The notes: generated by a model not told the origin, from the sequence alone. A stretch of DNA of 64,000 nucleotides from Halomonas sp. SSL-5 (GCF_030708455.1 NZ_JAUYWF010000004.1:271209-335208), one strand, 5' to 3'; numbered from the stretch's first letter, positions 47,163-60,572 are shown. Numbers and translations: made by a program.

Positions 47163-48440
47163 ATGCCCCTCCCGAACGAGACGCCGCCCGCCAGCCGTGC
47201 CACCCGCCTGCAGGCCCACGCCGAGGCACTGATTCGACGCCTGCGCCCCTGGAGCTGGCTCTGGCCGCCCATCGCCTTCGCCGCCGGCCTGGGCAGCTTC
47301 TTCCTGGTGGAGCGCCAGCGCTGGCTGGGTGCCATGCTGGCGCTGGGGATGCTCGCTGCCTGGCTGCTGCTGCTCTCCGAAAGCCTGATCGGTCGACTGC
47401 TGGCGCGCCGTGGCTATCCCACCCTGCCCCATGGCGCGACCCAGTTCATCGCCCAGATGATCCACCAGGAGACGCTGTTCTTCTGCCTGCCCTTCCTGCT
47501 GGCCACCACGGTGTGGAGCAGCGGCCAGGCGCTGTTCACCCTGTTGATCATCGGCATGGCACTCTTCTCCATCGTCGACCCGCTCTACTATCGGGTCGCC
47601 GATCGGCTGCGCTGGCTCTACTTCGCCTTCCACGCCCAGTGCGTCTTCCTGGTGGTGCTGGTCACCCTGCCCACGCTGCTCCACCTGACCACCTACCAGA
47701 GCCTGCTGCTGGCCATCGCCGCCATGCTGCTGTTCAGCCTGCCGAGCCTGCTCCACCTGACCGCCAATCAGCGCGGACGGCGCTGGCTGATGGTGCTCAC
47801 CCTGCTGCTGCCGCTGGCCGGTGCCGCCTGGCTGGGACGCATCTGGGTGCCGCCGGCCAGCCTGTGGATCGCCGCCACGGCGCTCTCGCCGAGCTTCGAC
47901 GAGGCCGCACGGGCGCCCAGCGGCGAGCTGCGCCTCACCCCCGAGGCGCTGAGCCGTCAGGGGCTGTTCGCCTACACGGCCATCCACGCCCCGCGTGGCC
48001 TGCGTGAGGAGATCCATCACGTGTGGCGCCAGGATGGCCAGGAGGTCGACCGCATCCCGCTGGTGATCGAGGGGGGCCGCGAGGCGGGCTACCGCGCCTG
48101 GAGCCACAAGCAAAATTTTCCCGAGTCGCCCGCGGGGCGCTGGCGCATCGACGTGATGACCGAAGGCGGCCAGCGCATCGGCGTGATCCGCTTCCGTGTG
48201 GCCGAGGATGAGTCGGCCACCCTGGCCGATGGTCGTCCACGCCGGCCGGCGGGCCTGCCGGGGCTGGCATGGCAACCCCCGGTTCCCGGCGAGAGCGAGG
48301 GCGAGCAGGACGTCTCGCAGGCGGCCACCACCGAGCAGCCCCCGGCCACCGTCGAGGGTGGGAATGAAAGCGGCGATGAAAGCGGCACCGATGAAGACAC
48401 CGATGCAGCGGCGTCGGGAACTGCACGGGAAAGCGAATGA
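47163..48440 (+). CDS. DUF5924 membrane protein with C-terminal DUF2914 domain
   Basis: A 425-aa protein. The first 250 residues contain about seven membrane helices (WSWLWPPIAFAAGLGSFFLV, FFCLPFLLATTVW and others), fitting DUF5924; the periplasmic-side C-terminal DUF2914 domain follows (IHHVWRQDGQEVDRIPLVIEG, SPAGRWRIDVMTEGG). The last 60 residues are acidic and probably disordered. Function unknown. An ATG 13 codons upstream (47124) is also open, and a TAGGCT near 47111 could be its -10. It ends just before the slyA promoter region. Confidence 0.75.
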   Translation: MPLPNETPPASRATRLQAHAEALIRRLRPWSWLWPPIAFAAGLGSFFLVERQRWLGAMLALGMLAAWLLLLSESLIGRLLARRGYPTLPHGATQFIAQMIHQETLFFCLPFLLATTVWSSGQALFTLLIIGMALFSIVDPLYYRVADRLRWLYFAFHAQCVFLVVLVTLPTLLHLTTYQSLLLAIAAMLLFSLPSLLHLTANQRGRRWLMVLTLLLPLAGAAWLGRIWVPPASLWIAATALSPSFDEAARAPSGELRLTPEALSRQGLFAYTAIHAPRGLREEIHHVWRQDGQEVDRIPLVIEGGREAGYRAWSHKQNFPESPAGRWRIDVMTEGGQRIGVIRFRVAEDESATLADGRPRRPAGLPGLAWQPPVPGESEGEQDVSQAATTEQPPATVEGGNESGDESGTDEDTDAAASGTARESE

Positions 48441-48472
48441 TAAGCCAGCTTGCAATACACGCAGGGGATTCC

Positions 48473-48496
48473 GACAATTCAGGTATATTTCCTGAA
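48473..48496 (+). promoter_or_regulatory. Palindromic operator at slyA promoter
   Basis: TTCAGG and CCTGAA form a perfect inverted repeat with a seven-base TATATTT spacer (48478-48496). A plausible promoter, TTGCAA (48450-48455), 17 bases, GACAAT (48473-48478), would start transcription inside the palindrome, 20-30 bases before the ATG. MarR/SlyA proteins usually autoregulate through such sites. Confidence 0.6.
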
Positions 48497-48514
48497 CCGA
48501 AGGGCCATTGCCCC

Positions 48515-48964
48515 ATGCAAGAAAACATCGGGTTCCAGCTCAGCCGACTGCCCCGCTTGTGGCGCGCGGTCATCGACGAACGCCTCGCCCCCCTGGGGCT
48601 GACCCAGACCCGCTGGGTCACGCTCTACCACCTGTGGCGACTGGGGGACGGCCAGCCCCAGTGCGACCTGGCCCGGGCGATCGGGGTCGAGGCCCCTTCG
48701 CTGGTGCGTACCCTCGACCAGCTCTCGGAACAGGGCCTGGTGGAACGCCGCCCCTGTGACCAGGACCGCCGCACCAAGCGTGTCTATCTCACCGCCGCGG
48801 CCACCCCGCTGCTCGAGCGCATCGACGACGTGGTGCGACAGGCGCGCAACGAGATGCTTGCCGGCCTCGAGGAGACCGAGGTGGCCACCCTCACCGAACT
48901 GCTGTCCCGCATCGAGGACAATGGCCTGGCATTGCAGGCGCGTGACGATGCAGCGGAACGCTAG
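48515..48964 (+). CDS. slyA: MarR-family transcriptional regulator SlyA
   Basis: A 149-aa winged-helix dimer of the MarR family, close to E. coli/Salmonella SlyA (144 aa). The DNA-recognition region LARAIGVEAPSLVRTLDQLSEQGL with the wing RRPCDQDRRTKRVYLT matches SlyA closely (e.g. PSLVRTLDQLxxxGL). Such regulators respond to phenolic or other small anions and control envelope and virulence-type genes. The ATG at 48515 is used; the longer open frame begins inside the upstream gene. Its stop overlaps that of the convergent gene by three bases. Confidence 0.8.
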   Translation: MQENIGFQLSRLPRLWRAVIDERLAPLGLTQTRWVTLYHLWRLGDGQPQCDLARAIGVEAPSLVRTLDQLSEQGLVERRPCDQDRRTKRVYLTAAATPLLERIDDVVRQARNEMLAGLEETEVATLTELLSRIEDNGLALQARDDAAER

Positions 48965-49491
48965 ATAGCGGGCGGCACCGGTGGCCCGGATGCCTGGGGA
49001 TCATCGGGTCGCCCCGCCAGGCCATCACGCAGCGCCTGGAAATCCTCCAGGTAGGTCGAGAAGCGTTCAAAGCCCTGGGATTCATGCCACCACAGGGTCA
49101 CTGCCCGGGTATCGGATTCCACCACCAGGGCATCCTGGGGAAGGCGCTCCAGCAGCCGCTTGAGCCTTGCCTCCAACGCGTCGGGCAGGGGGCGCAGCGG
49201 CTCCTGGCGCCAACGCCAGTCGTGGGCGAAGGGCCTGAGCGCCTCGGCCGCATGCGAGCCGCGGACCAGCATGAAGTCCGGCCCCGGCCGCTGCGGCGGA
49301 TAGGGCCAGCGATATGCCGGCATCGGCACCTTGTCGCCATGCAGCGGCGGCACCTGCAGCGTTACCTTGAGCCCGGCCTGCATGGCGGCGTTGCGCAGCG
49401 CCGCCACGCGCTTCTGGCGCGGGCTGGGCTTGAGCCACATCACCGGCGAGATCACCAGCAGCATGGCCAGCACGATGAACAGCCAGATCAT
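48961..49491 (-). CDS. Single-pass membrane protein, function unknown
   Basis: A 176-aa protein with one N-terminal helix (MIWLFIVLAMLLVISPVMWL) and a soluble domain with WPYPPQRPGPDFMLVRG and VVESDTRAVTLWWHE. The topology suggests a membrane-anchored domain; no family is recognised. Its stop codon overlaps that of slyA, so the two genes converge without spacer. A TTGATA-like region upstream near 49525 may hold its promoter, shared with the divergent usp gene. Confidence 0.6.
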   Translation of the reverse strand: MIWLFIVLAMLLVISPVMWLKPSPRQKRVAALRNAAMQAGLKVTLQVPPLHGDKVPMPAYRWPYPPQRPGPDFMLVRGSHAAEALRPFAHDWRWRQEPLRPLPDALEARLKRLLERLPQDALVVESDTRAVTLWWHESQGFERFSTYLEDFQALRDGLAGRPDDPQASGPPVPPAI

Positions 49492-49611
49492 CGGCGTCTC
49501 TCCCTTCCTGTTGATGCGAAATGGTTGATATAGATCGTTGTCTTGCCGGGCCAGCAGGCCTAGAGTGAAGGCATGTCGTTAACCGAGCCACAAACGTCGA
49601 GGAGCCTTCCC

Positions 49612-50067
49612 ATGAGCAACGAGTATCGTCACGTCCTGGTCGCCGTCGACCTGACCAAGGATTCCCACCGGGTGCTGGAACGCGCCCACCAGATCGCCGA
49701 TCGCAACCAAGCCAAGCTCTCCATCATGCACACCCTGGAGCCGCTGGGCTTCGCCTATGGCGGCGATATCCCCATGGACCTGACCAGCATCCAGGACCAG
49801 CTCGACGAGCATGCCAAGCACCGTCTCGCCGAGATCGCCGACCCCCGCGTGGCCAAGGAGGATCAGCACGTAGTGGTGGGCATGCCCGACACCGAGATCC
49901 ACCGCTTCGCCGAGGAGCACGACGTCGACCTGATCGTGGTCGGCTCCCACGGCCGTCACGGCTTCGCCCTGCTGCTGGGCTCCACCTCCACCGGCGTGCT
50001 GCACGGCGCCCAGTGCGACGTGCTGGCGGTGCGCGTGGGCCAGAAGGGCGAGAAGAGCGAGGAGTAA
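49612..50067 (+). CDS. Universal stress protein (UspA family)
   Basis: A 151-aa UspA-type protein. The ATP-binding pattern G-x2-G-x9-G(S/T) is present in GSHGRHGFALLLGSTSTGVL, with VLVAVDLTKDS at the N-terminus. Usp dimers accumulate under starvation or stress and bind nucleotides. The ATG at 49612 (MSNEYRHVLVAVD) has GAGGAG upstream. The C-terminal tail is Lys/Glu rich (KGEKSEE). A terminator hairpin follows at 50097. Confidence 0.9.
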   Translation: MSNEYRHVLVAVDLTKDSHRVLERAHQIADRNQAKLSIMHTLEPLGFAYGGDIPMDLTSIQDQLDEHAKHRLAEIADPRVAKEDQHVVVGMPDTEIHRFAEEHDVDLIVVGSHGRHGFALLLGSTSTGVLHGAQCDVLAVRVGQKGEKSEE

Positions 50068-50096
50068 CCGCCCGCTGCCGCCGTCACTCACTCCAC

Positions 50097-50118
50097 AAGG
50101 CGCCCTCCGGGGCGCCTT
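50097..50118. terminator. Bidirectional terminator between usp and uup
   Basis: AAGGCGCC and GGCGCCTT (8-bp perfect stem, 6-base loop) are followed rightward by TCTCAT and leftward, on the minus strand, by GTGGAG. It lies 29 bases after the usp stop and just before the uup stop. Confidence 0.65.
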
Positions 50119-50120
50119 TC

Positions 50121-52100
<1,980 letters not shown>

Positions 52101-52224
52101 GCGCGAACCTCTCTTGATCGTGAAGGCCGCCAGTGTAACGCAAGCGCGCGCGGACGTGGCCGTAGCATCCGCGCGACGGGTAGAATAGCGCCCCTTGCCG
52201 ACCTCACCGCACAGGAGCCAAGGC

Positions 52225-53148
52225 GTGGCCGACACCTTCGACGACTTCCTACCCGAGGCGCTGCGCCTCACCTCGCCCAGCCCGCTGGTCGATATCGGCG
52301 CCAACCTGACCCACGACAGCTTCGCCCGAGACCTCCCGGCGGTGCTGAGGCGCGCCCGGGCGGCCAACGTGACCACGCTGATCCTCACCGGTACCGACCG
52401 CGAGCACGCCGAGCAGGCGGTGACCATGGCCCGTCGGCACGCCGGCGAGGGCCTGGCGCTGCACGCCACCGCCGGGGTCCACCCCCACGACGCCAGCCGC
52501 TGGGACGCCGGGCTTGCCAACGCCATGCGCGAGCTGCAGCGCCAGCCCGAGGTGGTGGCGGTGGGCGAGTGCGGCCTCGACTTCAACCGCAACTTCTCCA
52601 CCCCCGCCGAGCAGGAGCGCGCCTTCGAGGCCCAGCTGGACCTGGCCGTGGAGAGCGGCAAGCCGCTGTTCCTCCACGAGCGCGATGCCGGACGACGCAT
52701 GCGCGAGATGCTGAGTGCCTTCCGCGACGAGATCGGCGATGCCGTGGTGCACTGCTTCACCGCCGACCGCGACACCCTGTTCGGCTATCTCGACCTGGAC
52801 CTGCATATCGGCCTGACCGGCTGGCTGTGCGATGAGCGCCGCGGCCACCACCTGCGCGAGCTGGTCGCCCAGATTCCCGCGACGCGACTGATGGTGGAGA
52901 CCGATTGCCCCTACCTGCTGCCGCGCAACTTACCTGCCAAACTCAAGGGCAGGCGCCACGAGCCGGCCCTGCTGCCGTGGATTGTGCGCGAGATCGCCCA
53001 CTGGCGCGGAGACACCGAGGCCGAGCTGGCGGCGGCCACCACCGCCACGGCCCGACGCTTCTTCCGGCTGCCGGCCGACGCCCCCGCGAAACGCGCCGCG
53101 GCGACACGACACCATGAGGACACCCGACATGTCACCCAAAGGCGATGA
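52225..53148 (+). CDS. TatD family nuclease
   Basis: A 307-aa TatD-type metal-dependent DNase. Family signatures are LVDIGANLTHDSF, ATAGVHPHDASRWD, VAVGECGLDFNRNFS, FLHERDAGRRMREM, and the C-terminal VETDCPYLLPRNLP. It removes 3' ends of DNA or RNA during repair and degradation. The GTG start at 52225 has CAGGAG upstream; a longer ATG start has no ribosome binding site. The 53129 gene begins inside its last 20 bases, suggesting coupling. Confidence 0.92.
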   Translation: MADTFDDFLPEALRLTSPSPLVDIGANLTHDSFARDLPAVLRRARAANVTTLILTGTDREHAEQAVTMARRHAGEGLALHATAGVHPHDASRWDAGLANAMRELQRQPEVVAVGECGLDFNRNFSTPAEQERAFEAQLDLAVESGKPLFLHERDAGRRMREMLSAFRDEIGDAVVHCFTADRDTLFGYLDLDLHIGLTGWLCDERRGHHLRELVAQIPATRLMVETDCPYLLPRNLPAKLKGRRHEPALLPWIVREIAHWRGDTEAELAAATTATARRFFRLPADAPAKRAAATRHHEDTRHVTQRR

Positions 53149-53686
53149 CACTTCGATCCCCGGCTTTATCGCCGTGGAGACCGGCGATGAGGGCGGCCTG
53201 CCGCTGGCGATCGCCTGGACGCTGCCCGACGGCCGCGTCAAGCACACCCTGATCCAGCCCGATGATGAGTGGCTGGAGGCCGAAATGGTCTCGCTGGGCG
53301 GCTACAGCCTCGAGGAGCTCGGCAGCATGGGCGTGAGCCCGCTGGACGTGATCCGCGAACTGGAGAACGATCACTTCAACCAGACCCTCTACACCGCGGG
53401 CGTCGGCGACGACGAAGCGGCCATCTCGCGCCTCTTCGACACCTACGGCCTCGACCCCTTCGTGGAACTGGCCCCGGCCGAGAGCCTGTATGGCGACCTC
53501 GCGCCCGGCGACTGGCCGCGCGCCCGCGGCGAGCTGTTCGGCGAACTGGGGCTCGAGCCGCTGCGCCCGGAGCACGAGGTGGAGGTCATGCTGCACCTGC
53601 ACCAGCGTCTCGCCCCCGACGCCGAGGCCCGCGAAGCCATTCCCTTCGATGGCCGGCTGATGGATGGCGACGACGTCGACGACTAA
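53129..53686 (+). CDS. Conserved-looking protein, function unknown
   Basis: A 185-aa acidic soluble protein containing VETGDEGGLPLAIAWTLPDG, LGGYSLEELGSMGVSPLDVI and a Glu/Asp rich C-terminus. It overlaps the TatD gene end by 20 bases and starts at the ATG at 53129 with GAGGA eight bases upstream. Its codon use is typical of the genome. I cannot name a family; its position suggests co-expression with TatD. Confidence 0.55.
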   Translation: MSPKGDDTSIPGFIAVETGDEGGLPLAIAWTLPDGRVKHTLIQPDDEWLEAEMVSLGGYSLEELGSMGVSPLDVIRELENDHFNQTLYTAGVGDDEAAISRLFDTYGLDPFVELAPAESLYGDLAPGDWPRARGELFGELGLEPLRPEHEVEVMLHLHQRLAPDAEAREAIPFDGRLMDGDDVDD

Positions 53687-53695
53687 GCGGGGCAC

Positions 53696-55879
<2,184 letters not shown>

Positions 55880-55968
55880 GGTGCCTCCAGCGGCCGGCGA
55901 TTCAGCCTATACCCTAGCCCGTCCACGCTCTCGGCGAACAGCGCCCGCCGCTCACGCTTGCCAACGCT

Positions 55969-56526
55969 TCAGGCCGGCTCGACCAGCAGCCGGGTGCGGC
56001 CGGCCGCCAGCGCCTCGGCAAGCGGTGCCCCGTCGCGGTAGAAGGCAGCCAGGGCGGTGCGCAGCGCCTCGGCCCTGAGCGGCAGGCCCTCCCGCAGGTA
56101 GCGCCGGGCACGCGCCTCGACCTTGGCGTGGAAGGCATCGCGATCCACCTCGGCAGCGCCGTCGAGGTTGTCGACGCTGACATGGAAGCCCAGCCCACAA
56201 GCCCGGGAGAAGAGCAGCTCCAGCGCCTGGGGCGCCACCTCCACGGCCTCGAAGTCGCGCTGTTGCTCGGCGTCGCGCCCGTCGGGCAGGTACCAGTAGC
56301 CATAGTCCTCCAGCTGACGTCTCCGCGCACCGGCGATGCACCAGTGGCTGATCTCGTGCAGCGCGCTGGTGAAGAAGCCGCGGGCGAAGATCACCCGGTG
56401 CCAGGGGCTCTCGGCGTCGGCGGGCAGGTAGAGGGGCTCATCGCCTCCGCGCACCAGGCGAGTCCGGTGACTCTCCTGGAACAGGCCGTCGAACAGGGCG
56501 ATGATGTCCTCGAGGCGGTGTGTCAC
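55969..56526 (-). CDS. epmC: Elongation factor P hydroxylase
   Basis: A 185-aa EpmC (YfcM): the iron ligands lie in LHEISHWC (His57, His61) with an acidic ligand further on. The regions PLYLPADAESPWHRVIFARG and DYGYWYLPDGRD are characteristic. EpmC hydroxylates the beta-lysyl-lysine of elongation factor P after EpmA and EpmB have acted. Those genes are not in the window. It lies alone between the E1 gene and the MATE gene. Confidence 0.88.
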   Translation of the reverse strand: MTHRLEDIIALFDGLFQESHRTRLVRGGDEPLYLPADAESPWHRVIFARGFFTSALHEISHWCIAGARRRQLEDYGYWYLPDGRDAEQQRDFEAVEVAPQALELLFSRACGLGFHVSVDNLDGAAEVDRDAFHAKVEARARRYLREGLPLRAEALRTALAAFYRDGAPLAEALAAGRTRLLVEPA

Positions 56527-56636
56527 GCGGCCTCCATGGTCATGGATGAGGCATCAGTATACCCGCCGCCGCACGGGTAAAGAACGCTCGGCCTTGTTAG
56601 CATGGCCGCCCTGCCCGACCGCATGGAGCGCACGTC

Positions 56637-58085
56637 TTGAGCCGCCCGCTGGCCACTCTCCTCGATACCGCACGCCGCGAGACGCGCCCGCTGCTGGCGC
56701 TGGCCCTGCCGATCTGCGGCGCCCAGCTGGCCCAGGCCGGCATGAGCGTGGCCGACGTGATGATGACCGGACGCCTGAGCCCCACCGACCTGGCGGCGGT
56801 GTCGGTGGGTTCCAGCCTGTGGCTGCCGCTGATGCTGTTCATGACCGGCACCCTGATGGGGCTGACGCCCATCGTCGCCCAGTTGTTGGGTGGCCGACGC
56901 AGCGCCGAGATCGCCCCCAACGTGCATCAGGGGCTGTGGGTGGCGCTGACGCTGGGGGCGCTGGCTGCCGCCCTGCTGTGGTTTGCAGTAGGTCCGATCT
57001 TCACCCTGATGAACGTGCCCGAGGCGGTGGCGGAGGGCTCCCGTAGCTACCTCTTCGCGGTGGCCTTCGGCATGCCGGGCGCCGCCCTCTTCCAGGCCCT
57101 GCGCGCCTTCTCCGACGGCATGAACCACACCCGTCCCTCGCTATGGATCAGCCTGGTAGGGCTGGCCGTCAATGTGCCCAGCAACTTCGTGCTGATCTAC
57201 GGCGGCGAGGGGCTAGGCGACCTGCTGGGCAGCTGGCTGCCGGACTGGATCCTGGCGCTGCCAGCCCTGGGCGCTCTGGGCTGTGGCATCGCCACGGCGC
57301 TGTCGCTATGGACCATGTGCCTGGCCATGGCGCTATACACGCGCCACTCGCGGGCCTATGGCGGGGTCTCGCTGTGGCATGCCCCCAGCCGCCCTCACCG
57401 GCGGATGATCGGCGAGCTGCTCTACGTGGGGCTGCCCATCGGCGTGGCGATCTTCGTCGAGGTCACCCTGTTCACGCTGATCGCCCTGTTCATCGCCAGC
57501 CTCGGCGAGATCACCGTGGCCGCCCACCAGGTGGCGCTCAACTATACTTCCATCCTGTTCATGCTGCCGCTGTCGCTGAGCATGGCCCTGACGGTTCGGG
57601 TCGGCAACGTGCTGGGGCAGCAGCGCCACCGCTACGCGCGCCGGGTGGCCTGGCACGGCATCGCCGTCTGCCTGGTAGTGGCGCTGATCAACGGCCTGCT
57701 GCTGCGCTTCACCGCGGAACCGGTGATCGGCCTGTATACCCGCGACGCGGAAGTGGCCAGGCTGGCCCTCTCGCTGGTGCTGCTGGCCATGGTCTACCAG
57801 GTCTCCGACTCGCTGCAGGTCAATCTGGCCGGGGCGCTGCGCGGCTACAAGGACACGCGTATCATCATGGCCATCACCCTGGCCTCCTACTGGCTGGTGG
57901 GCATGGCCGGCGGCCACTGGCTGGGCACCCGCGGCGTTCCCGGCCTGATCGAGCCCCTCGGCGTGCATGGCTACTGGATCGGCCTGATCGGTGGGCTTAC
58001 CGTCGCGGCGGCGATGCTCGGCGAGCGATTGAGACGAATCGGCAAGGCGGTGGCCCATGGCGAACGCGACCCGCTCCATCCCTGA
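56637..58085 (+). CDS. MATE family multidrug efflux transporter (NorM-like)
   Basis: A 482-aa membrane protein with 12 hydrophobic helices in two MATE repeats: ALPICGAQLAQAGMSVADVMM, MTGTLMGLTPIVAQLLGGRR (in repeat one) and VAAHQVALNYTSILFMLPLS (repeat two). It exports cationic drugs in exchange for Na+ or H+. The likely start is TTG at 56637, with GGAG in ATGGAGCG upstream; no ATG is better placed. The DUF3080 lipoprotein gene overlaps its 3' end by 29 bases, so the pair is co-transcribed. Confidence 0.9.
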   Translation: MSRPLATLLDTARRETRPLLALALPICGAQLAQAGMSVADVMMTGRLSPTDLAAVSVGSSLWLPLMLFMTGTLMGLTPIVAQLLGGRRSAEIAPNVHQGLWVALTLGALAAALLWFAVGPIFTLMNVPEAVAEGSRSYLFAVAFGMPGAALFQALRAFSDGMNHTRPSLWISLVGLAVNVPSNFVLIYGGEGLGDLLGSWLPDWILALPALGALGCGIATALSLWTMCLAMALYTRHSRAYGGVSLWHAPSRPHRRMIGELLYVGLPIGVAIFVEVTLFTLIALFIASLGEITVAAHQVALNYTSILFMLPLSLSMALTVRVGNVLGQQRHRYARRVAWHGIAVCLVVALINGLLLRFTAEPVIGLYTRDAEVARLALSLVLLAMVYQVSDSLQVNLAGALRGYKDTRIIMAITLASYWLVGMAGGHWLGTRGVPGLIEPLGVHGYWIGLIGGLTVAAAMLGERLRRIGKAVAHGERDPLHP

Positions 58086-59109
58086 CGCCCTGCGCCGCTG
58101 CGGCGTGGCCACCGCCCTGGCGGTGATCCTGGTCGGCTGCGGCGGGGGCGACGCCAGCGATACCCTGCTGCGCGACTACCAGCGAGCCCTCGCCGAGCGG
58201 CTCGACCTGACGCCTCCCGCCCATGCAACGCCCCGCAATATCGGTGCCTTCCCCGAACTGCGCGAGCGCCGCGTGAGCATCCCCGAGACCCGCGAGGGCA
58301 TGCTCGACATCTACGCCCTGCGCGAATGCCATATCACCACCCTGGTCGCCGAGCGTAACAGCACCCTGGGCCGCGTGGCACCGGCCAGTCAGCGTTGGCA
58401 ATACGAGCTCGAGTTGTGGCGGCGCCTGGCGTCATGCCTGTCGGGCGAGGTGCCGGGGCGCCTCGCCGCGGAGGACCTCGCCCGCCTCGAGCGGCTCACC
58501 GCGACCAAGCGCGAGCAACTGCCGCGCGCGACCTGGAACGGGCTGTTCGGATCCGAGGAGTGGGCGCAGAGCTTCTCGCGGGTCAGCTCCGTCCTGGCAC
58601 CGGATGCATTGGCGCCTCCCAGCGAACAGCTGGCCGCCCTGGACTATCTCAACGAGCTGAGCCGTGCCCCCTTCGAGGCGAACCGGCCACTGCCGAGCCC
58701 CGAGGCGCTGGAGGGCCACCTGCGGGCACTCAACGACCGCCCCTACACGGCACAGTTGCTGCGCACCCTGCTGCTCGCGGAGCAGCGCCTCGCCGAAGCC
58801 AACGCTCTACTCGACCGGGCACTCGCCACCCCCGGACACTGCCCCACCGGAGGCTTCACCGCCGACCTCCAGCAGATCCCTGAGGCCCGGCGACTCGCCG
58901 ACTGGCTGGACGCACTGGATGGCGCGGCCGCGGCGTGGCTCTCGGGCCTGGCACCGCTCTTCGCGAGCCTGGAAGCACCGCCGGACGCCGTGGAGGCGTA
59001 CCGCCGGGCCTGGCTCTCGCGACAGCACTCCGAGGCGCCGCTACCCCGCTTTCGCGACGCCATGCAGGGCCATCTGGAGCGGCGCCGGCGCCTCGCATCG
59101 CGCTGTTGA
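58057..59109 (+). CDS. DUF3080 lipoprotein
   Basis: A 350-aa protein with a lipoprotein signal: hydrophobic residues 15-27 then the lipobox LVGC with Cys28, and GGGDAS after it. The rest (FPELRERRVSIPETREGMLDI, ECHITTLVAERNSTLGRV) matches DUF3080, a family of unknown function in marine and halophilic gammaproteobacteria. It is probably anchored to the periplasmic face of a membrane. The gene overlaps the MATE gene by 29 bases. Confidence 0.82.
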   Translation: MANATRSIPDALRRCGVATALAVILVGCGGGDASDTLLRDYQRALAERLDLTPPAHATPRNIGAFPELRERRVSIPETREGMLDIYALRECHITTLVAERNSTLGRVAPASQRWQYELELWRRLASCLSGEVPGRLAAEDLARLERLTATKREQLPRATWNGLFGSEEWAQSFSRVSSVLAPDALAPPSEQLAALDYLNELSRAPFEANRPLPSPEALEGHLRALNDRPYTAQLLRTLLLAEQRLAEANALLDRALATPGHCPTGGFTADLQQIPEARRLADWLDALDGAAAAWLSGLAPLFASLEAPPDAVEAYRRAWLSRQHSEAPLPRFRDAMQGHLERRRRLASRC

Positions 59110-59265
59110 GCGTCGCTTCGACGAAGGCCTCAGGCCACAGGGCTTAACCTGCGAGTGGGTCTATGCTATTGGTGGTGCCTGAGTGACGCAGCGCGCTTCC
59201 GCGCCGGCCCGGGGAGCCTGCCGCCCGGCCCGGTCCCGTGATCAAGCAGCATCTGGAGAGACGCC

Positions 59266-59997
59266 ATGGGAACCCAGCTGTCACCCCGCTCCGCCCGGGT
59301 CATCGACCTGGAAGCAAGGCGCCAGCGTCAGCTGGCCAGACGCCGCCTGATACGACTGGCACCGGAACTCGATGGGCTCGAGATGGTGTATCGCCTGGAC
59401 TCCAGCCCGGACACCCTGTATGGCATGCCGCTGCTGGCCTGGGGCCTGCGCGAGGATGGTGAGGTGGTCGGCCTGGTGGCGTGGATGGAGTCATTGACAC
59501 CCTGCCAGCGCCTCGACGACGACGAGCATGGCCGCTTCGTCGGCTACCGGGACCCCGAGACCGAGGAGCTGTTCGAGGTAGCGCCGGAACACAAGCTGAT
59601 GGAGCTGGAACACGCCGCCAGCTACTTCGACTACGAGGAGACCGAACAGGTCACCCTGATCCAGCAGCTGCCCGAGATCCAGGGCACCCACGCCCTGTGC
59701 ATGGACGACGGCGATGCGCCCTGGCAGCTCAAACAGGTGTTCGGCTGGCGCCTCTACAGCGACGGCACGATCGAAGCGCTGCTCGCGGACGAGCGCCGCG
59801 TCGAGGAGACCCCGATCCTGCTCGGCGATGCCTGCCTCTATCCCGGGCACAGCCGCCATCGCCTGGTTTACTTCTTCCAACGCCAGATCGCCAACCGCAT
59901 CCGTCAGGAGGACCCCGCGACTCTGGAGGCGCTGGCCCTGATGGTGATGCCGGATGGCGACCCCGGCACATCACCGTCCGCGCCAGGACAAGATTAG
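59266..59997 (+). CDS. Conserved-looking protein, function unknown
   Basis: A 243-aa protein with basic N-terminus ([19 protein letters not shown]) and a mixed alpha/beta body with [40 protein letters not shown] and [20 protein letters not shown]. There is no signal peptide or membrane helix. The ATG at 59266 has GGAGAG upstream. Family not recognised. It converges with tusA, whose stop overlaps its last bases. Confidence 0.55.
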   Translation: MGTQLSPRSARVIDLEARRQRQLARRRLIRLAPELDGLEMVYRLDSSPDTLYGMPLLAWGLREDGEVVGLVAWMESLTPCQRLDDDEHGRFVGYRDPETEELFEVAPEHKLMELEHAASYFDYEETEQVTLIQQLPEIQGTHALCMDDGDAPWQLKQVFGWRLYSDGTIEALLADERRVEETPILLGDACLYPGHSRHRLVYFFQRQIANRIRQEDPATLEALALMVMPDGDPGTSPSAPGQD

Positions 59998-60233
59998 CCT
60001 AAACGGATAAAGTAGAGGTAGCTGTCCCCGAGCTGCTGCTGATGGACCAGCTCATGGCCCAGGAACTGGCAGAACTTGGGCACGTCACGGGTGGTAGCCG
60101 GGTCGCTGGCGATCACCTTCAGCACCTCGCCCGCCTGCATGTCGCGGACCTTGTTATGCATCAGCATGATCGGCTCGGGACAGTAGAGCCCGGTGGTATC
60201 GAGCTCGGCGTGAAAGTCGGGTTTCTCTGCCAT
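59994..60233 (-). CDS. tusA: Sulfur carrier protein TusA
   Basis: A 79-aa TusA (81 aa in E. coli). The active cysteine is Cys18 in [11 protein letters not shown] (CPxP motif), which takes persulfide sulfur from a cysteine desulfurase and passes it on for tRNA 2-thiolation and molybdenum cofactor. [20 protein letters not shown] is also typical. It ends convergent with, and overlapping by 4 bases, the preceding gene, and is divergent from the ABM-fold gene. Confidence 0.93.
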   Translation of the reverse strand: MAEKPDFHAELDTTGLYCPEPIMLMHNKVRDMQAGEVLKVIASDPATTRDVPKFCQFLGHELVHQQQLGDSYLYFIRLG

Positions 60234-60278
60234 CGAGGACCTCGTGGGTTGCTTAAGAAATCAGTCGGAGCCTGCAAG

Positions 60279-60569
60279 ATGATCAAGATCATTATCGAAC
60301 GCCGCATCATGCCCGGTCTCGAGGATGAGTACGAGGAGGCCGCCCGCGAGGCCATGCGCGAGTCCCTGGGCGCCAGGGGCTTCGTGGGTGGCGAGAGCCT
60401 CGTGGAACTGGGACACAGCGACCGGCGTCTGATGATCACCAAGTGGCGCGACATGCGCGCCTGGAAGGAATGGTACTCCAGCGAGACCCGCACCCGGGTG
60501 ATGCAGCGCCTGCTGCCACTGCTCACCGAAGAAGAGCGCATTCGCATCTACGAGCCCGCCGCCCACTGA
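60279..60569 (+). CDS. Antibiotic biosynthesis monooxygenase (ABM)-fold protein
   Basis: A 96-aa small ferredoxin-like fold protein of the ABM superfamily, recognised by IIIERRIMPGLEDEYEEAAR, FVGGESLVELGHSDRRLMIT and MRAWKEWYSSETRTRV. Family members include heme-degrading and quinone-modifying enzymes, but the active site is not defined here. It sits 45 bases from the divergent tusA gene. The ATG at 60279 follows GGAGCCTGCAAG. Confidence 0.8.
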   Translation: MIKIIIERRIMPGLEDEYEEAAREAMRESLGARGFVGGESLVELGHSDRRLMITKWRDMRAWKEWYSSETRTRVMQRLLPLLTEEERIRIYEPAAH

Positions 60570-60572
60570 GCC

